In this document: positions 15,504-24,053 of the stretch, piece after piece | Position numbering within the stretch: the first letter of the stretch is position 1 | How the letters are laid out: each line of letters starts with the position of its first letter | Assembly: GCA_903828975.1 (NCBI GenBank) | Contig: CAIKOD010000158.1 | Coordinates: 1 to 40,352, forward strand | DNA: 40,352 nucleotides | DNA from: an uncultured Methanomicrobiales archaeon | GTDB taxonomy: Archaea; Halobacteriota; Methanomicrobia; Methanomicrobiales; Methanospirillaceae | Direction of reading: 5' to 3' | The notes under the pieces: generated by a model | Told to the model about the DNA's origin: nothing | Databases searched by the model: none | What the model saw: the letters and a program-made list of their open reading frames with translations, nothing else | Translations under genes and position numbers: made by a program

Positions 15504-16740
15504 ATGTTACCTCCCTGACCATTACTCTGCTTTTCCCGTCAGTAAGCCGGAGTACCAGGTCGTCCCCGGGTGCAAGTGACCGGGCAGAACGGACGACTTT
15601 TCCCGTCTTTTCAACGACGCAGTAGCCCCTGCTTAGAATGTTCAATGGATTTTTCCCATCGATTATCGCTCGGACCTCATTCAGACGGAGGCGGCCTCCT
15701 GAAATTTTTCCCATGGTGGCCAGGAGGACCCTGTCCGCCATATCATCGATATTCTGTCGCCGCTCGATGATGCGGTAACCAAGTTTTTTCGGGTGGATCC
15801 TTTCCCGCAGGGTTGCAAGTTCGTCGAATGCCCTCTCGAGCTGGTTGCCGAGGGCATCTCCCATGGCGCACCGGTACTCCCTGAGTGCGGCCAGCAACGC
15901 GGTACGGTCTGGTACCGCCATCTCTGCCGCGGCCGACGGTGTCGGGGCGCGGGCGTCAGCTGCATAGTCGGCCAGGGTTGTGTCCACCTCGTGACCGACA
16001 GCGCTTATCACCGGGGTGCTGCAGGACGCAATTGCCCGTACCACCTCGGGGTGGTTAAAGGGGAAGAGGTCTTCAAAACTCCCCCCGCCGCGGGCGACAA
16101 TTATCACGTCCACTGTTCCATCGATCTTCCTGATTGCAGCCGCTATCTCGAGGTGCGCACCCTCTCCCTGCACTGCGGTGGGAGACAGAATTATCCTGAG
16201 AGGGTAACGGCGGCGGATTACATTTTTTATATCCTGTAAAACTGCTCCTGTTCCCGAAGTGACCACGCCGATCACCGAGGGATAGAGCGGGAGAGGTTGT
16301 TTCCATTCAGGAGCAAAGCAGCCTTCTAATGAAAGTTCCTGTTTCCAGCGCTCCACCAGCAGGTATTTCTCACCGGCCCCTGCAATACTCATGCTTTTCA
16401 CATAGAGCTGGCAGTTGCCCCCCGGGGGATAGAAATCGATCCGGCCCCTTGCTATCACACGCATGCCGTCCTCCGGAACAAACGGGAGTTTTCCGGCATC
16501 AGAACTCCACATCATGCATTTTATTACCGCACTCTCTTTGCCGTTTTCCTCCGAAAGAGAAAAATAACGGTTCCCCCGTGAATGATGTTTATAATTTGTC
16601 ACCTCCCCCTCTACGAGGACATCCAGCAGACGCTCGTCCTGGAACAGCTCTTTAATGATGACCGAGAGCTCGGATACCCGCAAAACCGGTAAATCTTTTT
16701 GGGCCTTCCACATATCGAGTGTACCCTGCCCGGAATTCAT
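15487..16740 (-). CDS. xseA: Exonuclease VII large subunit
   Basis: Catalytic subunit (417 residues from the chosen ATG) of exonuclease VII. An N-terminal OB-like domain (LRVSELSVIIKELF...VEGEVTNY) is followed by the catalytic region with PSVIGVVTSGTGAVLQDI, the VDVIIVARGGGSFEDLFPFN motif and SAVGHEVDTTLADYAADARAPTPSAAAE. A coiled-coil and C-terminal GYCVVEKTGKVV segment follow. Longer in-frame starts reach 16782 but would overlap the divergent TIM-barrel gene; ATG 16713 is also possible. It forms a unit with xseB. This bacterial-type enzyme is found in some but not all archaea. Confidence 0.92.
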   Translation of the reverse strand: MNSGQGTLDMWKAQKDLPVLRVSELSVIIKELFQDERLLDVLVEGEVTNYKHHSRGNRYFSLSEENGKESAVIKCMMWSSDAGKLPFVPEDGMRVIARGRIDFYPPGGNCQLYVKSMSIAGAGEKYLLVERWKQELSLEGCFAPEWKQPLPLYPSVIGVVTSGTGAVLQDIKNVIRRRYPLRIILSPTAVQGEGAHLEIAAAIRKIDGTVDVIIVARGGGSFEDLFPFNHPEVVRAIASCSTPVISAVGHEVDTTLADYAADARAPTPSAAAEMAVPDRTALLAALREYRCAMGDALGNQLERAFDELATLRERIHPKKLGYRIIERRQNIDDMADRVLLATMGKISGGRLRLNEVRAIIDGKNPLNILSRGYCVVEKTGKVVRSARSLAPGDDLVLRLTDGKSRVMVREVTYDKEI

Positions 16741-16780
16741 AGCAGAGATATTATTGCCTGTGTGGATATTAACTACGATC

Positions 16781-17602
16781 ATGGTTCATTTCTCGGTTTC
16801 AAGCATGTTTTTCCATGAATACCCGATTGACGAGATCTTTGATTTCATCGGTGAAACCGGGCTTGACGCAATTGAGTTCTGGCCTGAAACGCCGGACTTC
16901 TGGCTCCGCGGCCAGCCCTTGCCGGACCTCCACTCATGTCTCCGTAATCACCCCGAGCTATCGCACAACACGGTCCATACCCCGATCCTCGATTTAAACC
17001 CCTGCTCGATCAACCCGGGTGTTGCCAATCTTTCTTTACATCATGCAGTTGACTCTCTCCGGCTGGCTGAAGCGATCAATGCCACCGTGTTCACCTTCCA
17101 TCCCGGGCGGAGGACTGCAAAAAGGGTCCCGAGCGCAGCAGATTATGTGCGTTTCGATCATTTGATCGAACGGATGGGCTGTGAGTCACGAATGAGCACT
17201 GTAAGGGTCGCAATAGAGAATATGGAAGTATCGGTTAACTCGCTCCTCTGCACACCTGACGGAGTCCGCGAGCTCCTGGATAAAGAACAATGGCTGTTTT
17301 TCACCCTTGATGTGTCCCATGCCATGGGGGTCTCTCTTGATGAAGTGATCAGGTATATTGACCTCTGTCATGACCGCCTTGTCAACATTCATCTGTCGCG
17401 TTCAAACGGGCGGTCCATGCACTTACCTGTTGAAGGTAACCCTGATATTGTGACCGTGCTTCACGCACTCAGGGAATATGGCTATGAGGGTAACCTGACC
17501 CTTGAACTTGAGGACAGGAATTTTGACCACGAGTACTCTTCGGAAGAGAAATGTCTCCTTCTGATGCGGGAGCTTGCCTTTATGAAGGAGAACATTCTCT
17601 GA
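16781..17602 (+). CDS. Xylose-isomerase-like TIM-barrel / endonuclease IV superfamily protein
   Basis: 273-residue TIM-barrel of the AP-endonuclease-2 superfamily, which includes endonuclease IV and sugar isomerases. Metal-ligand type segments are visible: AIEFWPETP, HNTVHTPILDLNP, FHPGRR, VAIENMEV, FTLDVSHAMG, LVNIHLSRSNG and LTLELEDRN. These are the usual His/Glu/Asp zinc-ligand positions. Substrate is unknown; being divergent from exonuclease VII (start codons 40 bases apart) hints at DNA repair but is weak evidence. I chose ATG 16781; an in-frame upstream extension to 16655 overlaps xseA and has no homology. Confidence 0.8.
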   Translation: MVHFSVSSMFFHEYPIDEIFDFIGETGLDAIEFWPETPDFWLRGQPLPDLHSCLRNHPELSHNTVHTPILDLNPCSINPGVANLSLHHAVDSLRLAEAINATVFTFHPGRRTAKRVPSAADYVRFDHLIERMGCESRMSTVRVAIENMEVSVNSLLCTPDGVRELLDKEQWLFFTLDVSHAMGVSLDEVIRYIDLCHDRLVNIHLSRSNGRSMHLPVEGNPDIVTVLHALREYGYEGNLTLELEDRNFDHEYSSEEKCLLLMRELAFMKENIL

Positions 17603-17710
17603 TTGCGTCTTCTCCTGTAATCGCTGGGTTTATTTAACCGGACTGCGATTATGATGTGTTTCATTACTTATGAAGGAATATATCAGCTATAGTCCAGCGG
17701 CGAGGGACCG

Positions 17711-18979
17711 ATGACCGATTATTATCTTAACGTCGCCCTTTTTGTAATATGTCTCGCCTTGTCAGCTTTTTTTTCAAGCTCAGAAGTTGCGTTGATAGCA
17801 GTAAACCGGGTTAAAGTCCGGACGCTTGTCAGCGAAGGGCGAAACGGTGCCGGAGCACTGGCGCAGCTCAAAGAGCATCCCGATCATATCCTAATCACAA
17901 TCCTGATTGGAAACAACCTGGTCAATATTGGTGCCGCAGCCATTGCCACGGCGGTTGCGATTGAATTTTTCGGGAACATCGGTATCGGGATTGCAATCGG
18001 GGTCGTTACCCTGGTCATTCTCATATTTGGTGAGATTGGCCCCAGGCTTTATGCAACAAGGGCAACTGAGAACTATGCGTTATCTGTAGCTCCCAGCATC
18101 CTCTTTTTATCAAAAGTGCTTTCCCCTGTTATCTGGGTTGTTGACCGTGCAAGCCAGTCTCACAGGTTAAAAGGTCTGGCTATCCCGGTAGTGACCGAAG
18201 AGGAGATCAAGGAGTGGATCGATGTCGGCCAGGAAGGGGGAAGCATCGAAGAAGAGGAGAAAGAGATGCTCTACTCGGTCCTCGAGTTCGGGGATACCAC
18301 CGCACGTGAAATTATGACCCCCCGGATTGACGTGGCGATGATGGAAGACACCAACACGGTTGATTCTGCATTGAAACTATTCAACGAGACCGGGTTTTCG
18401 AGGATCCCCGTTTACCACGATTCGGTTGACAATATCATCGGTGTGCTGAATGTAAAAGACGTATTCTCTGTCCTCCTGTCAGGGAAAAAGAAGACCTCGA
18501 TCAATGAGATCATGTATGACCCGTATTTCATCCCTGAAACAAAAAAGATCGATGACCTCCTCAAGGAACTGCAGGTCCGGAAAGTGCAGATGGCCATCGT
18601 CCTTGACGAGTACAGCAGCTTTGCAGGGATTGTTACGGTGGAGGATATCCTTGAGGAACTTGTTGGTGATATCCTTGATGAATTCGACCAGGAAGAACCG
18701 GATATCCAGAAGGTCGGGGAGGGAGTGTATATCATTGATGCCCAGGTCTGGGTAGAGGACTTAAATGACGAGCTGGACCTTAACCTCCCCATACACGAGT
18801 CCTATGAAACAATCGGCGGCCTTTTAATCGACCGCCTTGGGCATATTCCCCATCCCGGTGAGAGTGCCGCTATCAAAGAGACGAATGCCACACTGGTGGT
18901 CGTACAGATGAGGGGACGGCGGGTTGTCAAAGTGAAGATCATCATGAAGCCCGAAATGGGTGGTGAAAACACCGGATGA
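17711..18979 (+). CDS. DUF21/CNNM-type membrane protein with CBS pair and CorC_HlyC domain
   Basis: A 422-residue hemolysin-C/CorC-like membrane protein, implicated in divalent cation (Mg2+) efflux or homeostasis in related families. Domains in order: DUF21 membrane part with three to four helices (about 1-170) holding SSSEVALIAVNRVK and FGEIGPR (107-113); two CBS domains (about 200-320); and CorC_HlyC domain (about 335-415). The MTPRIDVAMM and DEYSSFAGIVTVEDILEELV motifs are typical. Its stop overlaps the purN start (ATGA), so the two are probably co-transcribed. Confidence 0.88.
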   Translation: MTDYYLNVALFVICLALSAFFSSSEVALIAVNRVKVRTLVSEGRNGAGALAQLKEHPDHILITILIGNNLVNIGAAAIATAVAIEFFGNIGIGIAIGVVTLVILIFGEIGPRLYATRATENYALSVAPSILFLSKVLSPVIWVVDRASQSHRLKGLAIPVVTEEEIKEWIDVGQEGGSIEEEEKEMLYSVLEFGDTTAREIMTPRIDVAMMEDTNTVDSALKLFNETGFSRIPVYHDSVDNIIGVLNVKDVFSVLLSGKKKTSINEIMYDPYFIPETKKIDDLLKELQVRKVQMAIVLDEYSSFAGIVTVEDILEELVGDILDEFDQEEPDIQKVGEGVYIIDAQVWVEDLNDELDLNLPIHESYETIGGLLIDRLGHIPHPGESAAIKETNATLVVVQMRGRRVVKVKIIMKPEMGGENTG

Positions 18980-19632
18980 AGCGGGACAAGGCCACTGTTC
19001 CCCGGCAGGATGAAGATCCGGGGGCTATGAAGAAACGGATCATCGTGCTTGCCTCAGGCAGGGGCTCGAATTTCCAGGCAATTCTTGATGCGCTTTCCAA
19101 AGGTAGTATTCAGGGCACCTGTGTCCGCCTGATCTCGGATGTCCCGGGTTGCTATGCAACTGATCGAGCGAAATATTCCGGTGTCCCGGTGACCGTTGTT
19201 GACTACAGGTCATTTCCTTCAAAAGAGACCTATGAAAAGGCCCTGCTGTTCGCGATGCAGGAATGCAGGCCTGACCTTGTGGTGCTCGCCGGTTACATGA
19301 GAATCCTCGGCAGAGACATTGTCCGGTCATTCCATGGGAAAATAATGAATATTCATCCGGCCCTCCTGCCCTCATTTCCCGGGCTTCATGCACAACGCCA
19401 GGCAATCGGGTACGGGGTGAAAGTTGCGGGTTGCACGGTCCATTTCGTTGATGAAATGATGGACTCGGGCCCGATAATCCTTCAGAAATGTGTGCCGGTC
19501 CTCCCGGATGATGATGAAGACCTCCTTTCCGAACGGATCCTGCATGAAGAACACCGGTGTTACCCGTATGCGGTGAAACTCTTCTGTGATGGCCGCCTTA
19601 AAATTGAAGGAAGGATAGTCCGGGTCCTTTAA
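18976..19632 (+). CDS. purN: Phosphoribosylglycinamide formyltransferase (10-formyl-THF-type)
   Basis: PurN catalyses the third step of purine synthesis: transfer of a formyl group to GAR. Motifs: VLASGRGSNFQAI near the N-terminus, then GYMRILG, the catalytic MNIHPALLPSFPG and MDSGPIILQ regions. Length is 218 residues from the ATGA overlapping start, 201 from the ATG at 19027, which begins at the family core (MKKRIIVLAS). The 17 extra residues are unassigned. Many methanogens use the formate-dependent PurT instead or as well; the presence of both cannot be checked here. Confidence 0.92.
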   Translation: MKRDKATVPRQDEDPGAMKKRIIVLASGRGSNFQAILDALSKGSIQGTCVRLISDVPGCYATDRAKYSGVPVTVVDYRSFPSKETYEKALLFAMQECRPDLVVLAGYMRILGRDIVRSFHGKIMNIHPALLPSFPGLHAQRQAIGYGVKVAGCTVHFVDEMMDSGPIILQKCVPVLPDDDEDLLSERILHEEHRCYPYAVKLFCDGRLKIEGRIVRVL

Positions 19633-19653
19633 GTTATCCTGTTTTAGATAATC

Positions 19654-20008
19654 GGCTTTGTTGAAATCCTATACCAAATAAAAAAATTAACAGAACTGCT
19701 CAGACAGGAGGGGGTTTCACCCCCTCCCTATCCCACCCCGTTAAGATACTCTTGGAAAGGGTTCAATTGGGGCATTCAAAGAAAAATTTCAGAGATTCTG
19801 AGATCATACCATATCCCAACCGGGGCCCCAAAGCGGTGGGGGGGGCTCCGGGAGCGTAACTAATTTTGGAACAACCTAAATCTACAAGATAGATTAAGAG
19901 GGTTTCCCATAAAATGCATGAACGGCCCCCAATATCAGGAAATTTTGAATACGGCATTTTCAATCGTCCGGATGTGAACTTTCTGTTCATGTGGGGTTTC
20001 AACAAGCC
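19654..20008 (+). repeat. Dispersed repeat family, copy F (long form)
   Basis: Full-length plus-orientation copy from GGCTTTGTTGAAATCC (19654-19669) to GGTTTCAACAAGCC (19995-20008). It has the intact hairpin (GAGGGGGTTTCACCCCCTC), TTTCAGAGATTC, a core with a G-run (GTGGGGGGGGCTCCGGGAG) and the TTCATGTGGGG block. It lies head to head with copy G. Confidence 0.85.
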
Positions 20009-20049
20009 GATTTTTTTCCATCTGGACCTGCTTTTTTTTGAGATTATCT

Positions 20050-20270
20050 GGCTTTGTTGAAACCCTCTCAATCTATCTTGTAGATTTAGGTTGTTCCAAA
20101 ATTAGTTACGCTCCCGGGGCTCTGCCCCGCCGCTTTGGCGGCCCCGGTTGGGACAGGGAATGACTTTAAAATCTCTGAAATTTTCAGGGATTCTATAGTT
20201 GAACCCTGCCCCAGAGTATCTTATTGGGGGTGGGGCAGGGAGGGGGTGAAACCCCCTCCTGTCAATGTAT
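20050..20270 (-). repeat. Dispersed repeat family, copy G (short form)
   Basis: Minus-orientation short copy beginning GGCTTTGTTGAAACC (20050-20064), directly followed by CTCTCAATCTATCTTGTAG, without the roughly 100-base terminal segment of the long form. The core, AACCCTGCCCC block and intact hairpin (GAGGGGGTGAAACCCCCTC) follow. No clear second end is seen, so it may be truncated near 20270. From there to the TATA-like box at 20491 I see no gene. Confidence 0.8.
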
Positions 20271-20490
20271 TTCCTCTTTTTATTTAAAAAAAACCAACTG
20301 GAAAAATAGGAGTGGAGTCTATACTACTCATCTAAACGCCCTTGCCGGGCTTTGAACTTCACAATTTCACTTTTTTATTATTTGGCCCTATTACAATCAA
20401 TATTGGCGATGCTGGATGGCAGGAACAGGAAAATGGCGGTGTTTGGGGAGAAATGGTATAGGATTATTTTCACACTCTCCCGACACCCCT

Positions 20491-20500
20491 GTTATATAAT
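20491..20500 (+). promoter_or_regulatory. TATA-like box of the cation transporter gene
   Basis: GTTATATAAT lies 26 bases upstream of ATG 20527, giving an almost leaderless transcript. There is no ribosome-binding site. Confidence 0.45.
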
Positions 20501-20526
20501 CTTCAAACTGATTCTTTAACCAATCA

Positions 20527-21144
20527 ATGAAAGAAAAATCTGAATCATTATTCCAGACAGCTCTGTTACTGGAATATTTTACTGTCGGCTATAACATTAT
20601 CGAGGCAATTTTATCGATATTTTTTGGTAACGCCGCTTCAAGCATTTCGCTTATCGGTTTCGGTCTCGATAGTGTTGTTGAGTCTCTTTCCGGTTCTGTC
20701 CTGATCTGGCGACTTCGTAGTCATGGTCACATTTCCGAGAAAGAAGAAGAGATTGTGGAAAATAAAGCTAAAAAATTAGTTGCGATAACATTTTTGATAC
20801 TGGGAATTTACGTTGTCTTTGAATCCATCAGTAAACTTGCGGCACAGGAGGTCTCCCAGCCATCCTTAATCGGGATGGTTATTGCAGTATTTTCACTTAT
20901 TATTATGCCGGTTCTCGCCTGGAGGAAGTATGTAGTTGGTAGCCAGCTAGGGAGCAAAGCTCTCATTGCGGACTCTGAAGAAACAATTACCTGTGCATTT
21001 TTGTCGGTCGCACTTTTAATTGGGCTTGGAGCCAACTACTTCTTCGGATTCTGGCAGGCAGACCCAATTGCCGGTCTTATTATTGCAATATTTTTGTTTT
21101 GGGAAGGATATGAAACCTGGAATGAATCTGACGAAGACGAATAA
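20527..21144 (+). CDS. Small cation diffusion facilitator-like transporter
   Basis: 205-residue integral membrane protein with about five to six helices and an acidic C-terminus. It resembles the membrane domain of cation diffusion facilitators (Zn/Fe/Co exporters) and TMEM163-like proteins. GFGLDSVVESLSGSVLIWR corresponds to the helix with the metal-binding Asp, and LIADSEETITCAFLSVALL to the second metal-site helix (Asp then Glu). The cytosolic C-terminal domain of longer family members is missing. Metal specificity is unknown. Codon use appears more A/T-rich than that of its neighbours, and it is bounded by repeats on both sides, which may indicate recent acquisition. Confidence 0.75.
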   Translation: MKEKSESLFQTALLLEYFTVGYNIIEAILSIFFGNAASSISLIGFGLDSVVESLSGSVLIWRLRSHGHISEKEEEIVENKAKKLVAITFLILGIYVVFESISKLAAQEVSQPSLIGMVIAVFSLIIMPVLAWRKYVVGSQLGSKALIADSEETITCAFLSVALLIGLGANYFFGFWQADPIAGLIIAIFLFWEGYETWNESDEDE

Positions 21145-21268
21145 ATTGAGGGAGATAGAAAATACGTTAATAGAAGGTCTGGAATTACTGCCATACGAAT
21201 AATTGTAATTTATCAGTTCATTAAAAATACACACCATACATGATGTATTTTTTTAAAAAATATGCACG

Positions 21269-21595
21269 GTTTCAACAAAGCGTGCCATAAGCCCACTGGT
21301 TCATAGATGAGCATGAAAAAAGATGGTTTTTCAGGTGGTTGCCTAGAGTTTTTCATATCGTCCAAATAATCTTTTTTTTTTAATCGGTTCTGTTTATTTC
21401 CTATCCAATCTGCTTTATACAATTTGTTTATTCCAAAATCTAGATACGTTCCCGGGGCTCTGCCCCGCCGATTTGTTGGCCCCTATGGGACAGGACTGCA
21501 GACTGACTATGTGATATGTTCAAGGACCTTTCATCCTGAAACCCAGCCTGAAGTTATTACTTTGAGGGCGGGCCGGGAGAGTGTTCAACGTTGTC
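21269..21595 (-). repeat. Dispersed repeat family, copy I (decayed)
   Basis: GGTTTCAACAAAGC (21269-21282) is one end motif. About 145 bases later the family core appears (TTCCCGGGGCTCTGCCCCGCC at 21449-21469, written here minus the last base: TTCCCGGGGCTCTGCCCCGC), followed by degraded CCCAGCCTGAAG and GGGAG blocks up to about 21595. Much of the interval is diverged. From 21596 to 21834 I find no gene or recognisable element. Confidence 0.5.
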
Positions 21596-21834
21596 CAGAC
21601 TATGTAGTCACTTCATTTTGTTACGTTAGGAGGAGGTCAACGGAGCGCATTAATCGTCCATTATTGTGCTGTAACTGCAATTCTGGTGAATGTGTTGTTC
21701 CATGTCCACCGGATTGACCGGAATTGACGGAACAACATCCCATGGGACCAGCACCTGGAGCCAGGTACTGTCAAGCGGGTATATCATATACAAAGGGTGT
21801 ACAATTAAGAACACGAAGCCCTGGGAGAACACCG

Positions 21835-22158
21835 ATGGCAGGAAGATCGAAAAACGGGGAGATTAAACGGCTGGCGCGTGAACGAATCGCGGTACTGTTC
21901 CAGCGGGCCGAGGAGTTTTTCCCCGAGAACCCATGCTGGAGTGACAGGTGTGTTGTACTTGCCAGAAATATCGCAATGCGCCAGCGCGTGGGACTTGACT
22001 GGCAGTACCGCCGGAAAATCTGCCCGCACTGCTACCGGTTCCATGTACCCGGGGTAACGATGAGAGTAAGAATCAGGAAAGGGAACGTAGTGATTACCTG
22101 TTTCTACTGCCACAGGCAGTCACGGTTCCCGACCGGGAGGTCACATGAGTCAGTATAG
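21835..22158 (+). CDS. rnp4: Ribonuclease P protein component 4 (Rpp21 homologue)
   Basis: Zinc-ribbon protein subunit of archaeal RNase P, which removes 5' leaders from pre-tRNA. The 107 residues comprise two N-terminal helices (IKRLARERIAVLFQRAEEFF and RCVVLARNIAMRQRVGLD), the first Cys pair (KICPHCYRFHVPG), and the second (VITCFYCHRQSRFP). Starts further upstream are in frame but extend into unrelated sequence; the ATG at 21835 gives the family length. Its 3' end overlaps the next gene by 14 bases. Confidence 0.85.
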   Translation: MAGRSKNGEIKRLARERIAVLFQRAEEFFPENPCWSDRCVVLARNIAMRQRVGLDWQYRRKICPHCYRFHVPGVTMRVRIRKGNVVITCFYCHRQSRFPTGRSHESV

Positions 22159-22537
22159 TGGAAATAAGAAGCGTGTGGATTCCCACGCGGTAAGGCCCCG
22201 GGTCAGGTCATCCCGGAGTATAACGGGTACCGGGCGGAAGGACGGAGAGAGATCAACCGGAAAAGGGCGCAAATCCCCGGTGACAACACGTTCAATGTCG
22301 AAGAGTAGCGGGAACCTCATGCAGGACCTGAAACCAACTGTCTGGATTGGCAAACAGGGGTGTACTGAGCCGATTATTTCTGAAGTAATCGCCCAGCTCA
22401 AAACAAGAAAGACAATCAAGGTTAAATGGCTCCAGAATACCGAAGTATCTCCTGAAGAAATTGCACACGCTGCTGGTGCACGCCTAATCCAGGTACGGGG
22501 CAGGACAATGATCCTCGAAGAACGGCGTAGGTTATGA
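22145..22537 (+). CDS. YhbY-type (CRM domain) RNA-binding protein
   Basis: A 130-residue RNA-binding protein with a CRM/YhbY domain in the last 75 residues: LKPTVWIGKQGCTEPIISEV, LKTRKTIKVKW and GARLIQVRGRTMILEE. The WIGKQG segment stands where the family has a GxxG loop. The first 55 residues are very basic and low in complexity (R, S, T, G rich), probably a disordered RNA-binding extension. Related proteins associate with the large ribosomal subunit precursor. It overlaps rnp4 and precedes the ribosomal gene cluster, a common archaeal order. Confidence 0.85.
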   Translation: MSQYSGNKKRVDSHAVRPRVRSSRSITGTGRKDGERSTGKGRKSPVTTRSMSKSSGNLMQDLKPTVWIGKQGCTEPIISEVIAQLKTRKTIKVKWLQNTEVSPEEIAHAAGARLIQVRGRTMILEERRRL

Positions 22538-22593
22538 GTTTCTAAAAAAATTTAACTTCTTTAGCGCCTGATTTTTTCGGTGTTGCTCGAAAT

Positions 22594-22603
22594 GTATAAA
22601 AAT
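22594..22603 (+). promoter_or_regulatory. TATA-like box before the eS19 operon
   Basis: GTATAAAAAT lies about 60 bases before ATG 22661, in the 123-base gap after the YhbY gene. A ribosome-binding site (GAGGT, 22650-22654) is properly spaced from the start. The operon of ribosomal and SRP genes therefore has its own likely promoter. Confidence 0.45.
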
Positions 22604-22660
22604 GTATTGAACAAATAAGTAAAGACTGTTATATCTATATGGTGACAGTGAGGTCTTACA

Positions 22661-23110
22661 ATGACAACAGTATATGATATCCCGGCTGACCTGTTGATCA
22701 GGAGGGTGGCTGAGGAGATGAAAAAGCGTCCGGAGTTCACCCCACCGGAATGGGCAGAATTTGCAAAGACCGGGGTGCACAAAGAGCAGCCCCCGCAGGA
22801 CCCCGACTGGTGGTTCGTCAGGACCGCGGCCGTGCTCCGGCGGGTCTACGTCGACGGCCCGGTTGGTGTCGAAAGAATGAGAAGCTTCTATGGCGGAAAA
22901 AGGAACAGGGGATCAAAACCCAGCCAGTTCCGCAAAGGGAGTGGTTCAGTACTCAGGAAGGCATTCCAGCAGCTTGAATCTGCAGGGTATGTACTTCATG
23001 AAAAGGCAGGACGGCGTGTCTCACCTGCCGGGACCTCGTTCCTCGACGGTGTGGCAATGACCCTGAAGCAGGAAGTAGTCGGGGCAACCCCCGAAATGGC
23101 GAAATATTAA
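22661..23110 (+). CDS. rps19e: Ribosomal protein eS19
   Basis: Small-subunit ribosomal protein shared by archaea and eukaryotes, 149 residues. Family segments are YDIPADLLIRRVAEEMKK, FAKTGVHKEQPPQDPDWWFVR (given in part: AKTGVHKEQPPQDPDW), RTAAVLRRVYVDGPVGVERM, YGGKRNRGSKPSQF and LQQLESAGYV-type winged-helix region (here FQQLESAGYV). First gene of the operon running to TrmY. A pdcd5 gene follows 13 bases later. Confidence 0.95.
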   Translation: MTTVYDIPADLLIRRVAEEMKKRPEFTPPEWAEFAKTGVHKEQPPQDPDWWFVRTAAVLRRVYVDGPVGVERMRSFYGGKRNRGSKPSQFRKGSGSVLRKAFQQLESAGYVLHEKAGRRVSPAGTSFLDGVAMTLKQEVVGATPEMAKY

Positions 23111-23123
23111 GGGAGCAGACTCC

Positions 23124-23456
23124 ATGGGTGACGATGAGCTGGCCGAGATCCGCAGGAGACGCATGGCGCAGATGCAACAGCAGCAGAGCGACCAGGGTGA
23201 GGAGCTGGAACGTCAACGACAGGTTGAAGCCCAGATCCACATGGTACTTATGCAGATCATGGAACCTGACGCAAGGGAACGTTTGAATACCATCAAAATT
23301 ACCAAACCAGACTTTGCCAAGGCAGTCGAGCAACAGCTTGTCCTCCTCGCCCAGAGTGGCCGCTTAAAGACGAAGATCACCGATCAGCAGCTGAAGGAAC
23401 TCCTCGTCCAGCTGACTCCGAAGAAAAAGGAGTTCAGGATCTCACGGAAAGGATGA
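23124..23456 (+). CDS. PDCD5-family DNA-binding protein
   Basis: A 110-residue archaeal homologue of programmed cell death protein 5, thought to bind DNA or chaperones. The opening DDELAEIRRRRMAQMQQQQ is typical: a charged, Gln-rich N-terminal helix. A three-helix bundle (about 35-95) follows with MEPDARERLNTIKITKPDF and LAQSGRLKTKITDQQLKELL. It lies between eS19 and the PP-loop gene, the order seen in many archaea. Its stop overlaps the next start (ATGA). Confidence 0.92.
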   Translation: MGDDELAEIRRRRMAQMQQQQSDQGEELERQRQVEAQIHMVLMQIMEPDARERLNTIKITKPDFAKAVEQQLVLLAQSGRLKTKITDQQLKELLVQLTPKKKEFRISRKG

Positions 23457-24037
23457 ACGCGGCGGTGCTCTTTTCCGGGGGAAAAGATAGTGCACTTGCG
23501 GCAGTCCTCCTCTCCCGGGACTATGAAGTCGAACTGATAACGTTCCACTTTCGTCCGGGGCAGGAGTCAGGGGAGGTAACTGCCGCGGCTGAAGCGCTCG
23601 GGTTCCCCCACCGGACCTGTGTATTCGGACCGGGCCTTCTCTCGCGCGCTGCGGATATGGTCATCGCCTGCGGTTTCCCGAATGATGCAATCAATATGGT
23701 GCACCTCAATGCGGTTACCGCGCTTGCACATGAGTACCAGGTTGTTGCTGATGGCACGAGATTTAATGACCGTGTCCCCAGGCTTCCAAGGGCTGAAGTG
23801 CAACGCCTCTGGAACCGGTACGGGTGCTCATATCTCCGGCCCCTGCTCGGTTACCCGAAAGCAGAGGTGGACCGGCTTGTCGCCCGGTTCCTTGAGGTGT
23901 CACAGGGAGAGACGGGAAGCATCGGGAACGGGGACTACGAACGGGAGATCAGGGCGGAAGTAAGGGCAAAGGGCCATGACACGGGAACATTCTTCCCCGG
24001 GCACCATGAGCAGTCCCTTGTTATAAGAAAAAGATAG
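23453..24037 (+). CDS. PP-loop ATP-pyrophosphatase-like protein
   Basis: 194-residue protein of the adenine nucleotide alpha hydrolase (HUP) superfamily. The ATP-binding PP-loop SGGKDS is at residues 8-13; a second conserved part is VVADGTRFNDRVPRLPRAEV. Such enzymes adenylate a substrate, for example a tRNA base or an amide precursor. The substrate is unknown here. It is always found in this ribosomal context in related archaea, suggesting an RNA or translation link (inference). The start is coupled by ATGA overlap with the PDCD5 gene. Confidence 0.8.
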   Translation: MNAAVLFSGGKDSALAAVLLSRDYEVELITFHFRPGQESGEVTAAAEALGFPHRTCVFGPGLLSRAADMVIACGFPNDAINMVHLNAVTALAHEYQVVADGTRFNDRVPRLPRAEVQRLWNRYGCSYLRPLLGYPKAEVDRLVARFLEVSQGETGSIGNGDYEREIRAEVRAKGHDTGTFFPGHHEQSLVIRKR

Positions 24038-24053
24038 AAAAAGGTGAATGAGT

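Noticed and set aside
16655-16780. Upstream extension of the TIM-barrel gene
   Set aside because: It overlaps the coding start of xseA and lacks the family pattern; the ATG at 16781 starts exactly at the barrel.
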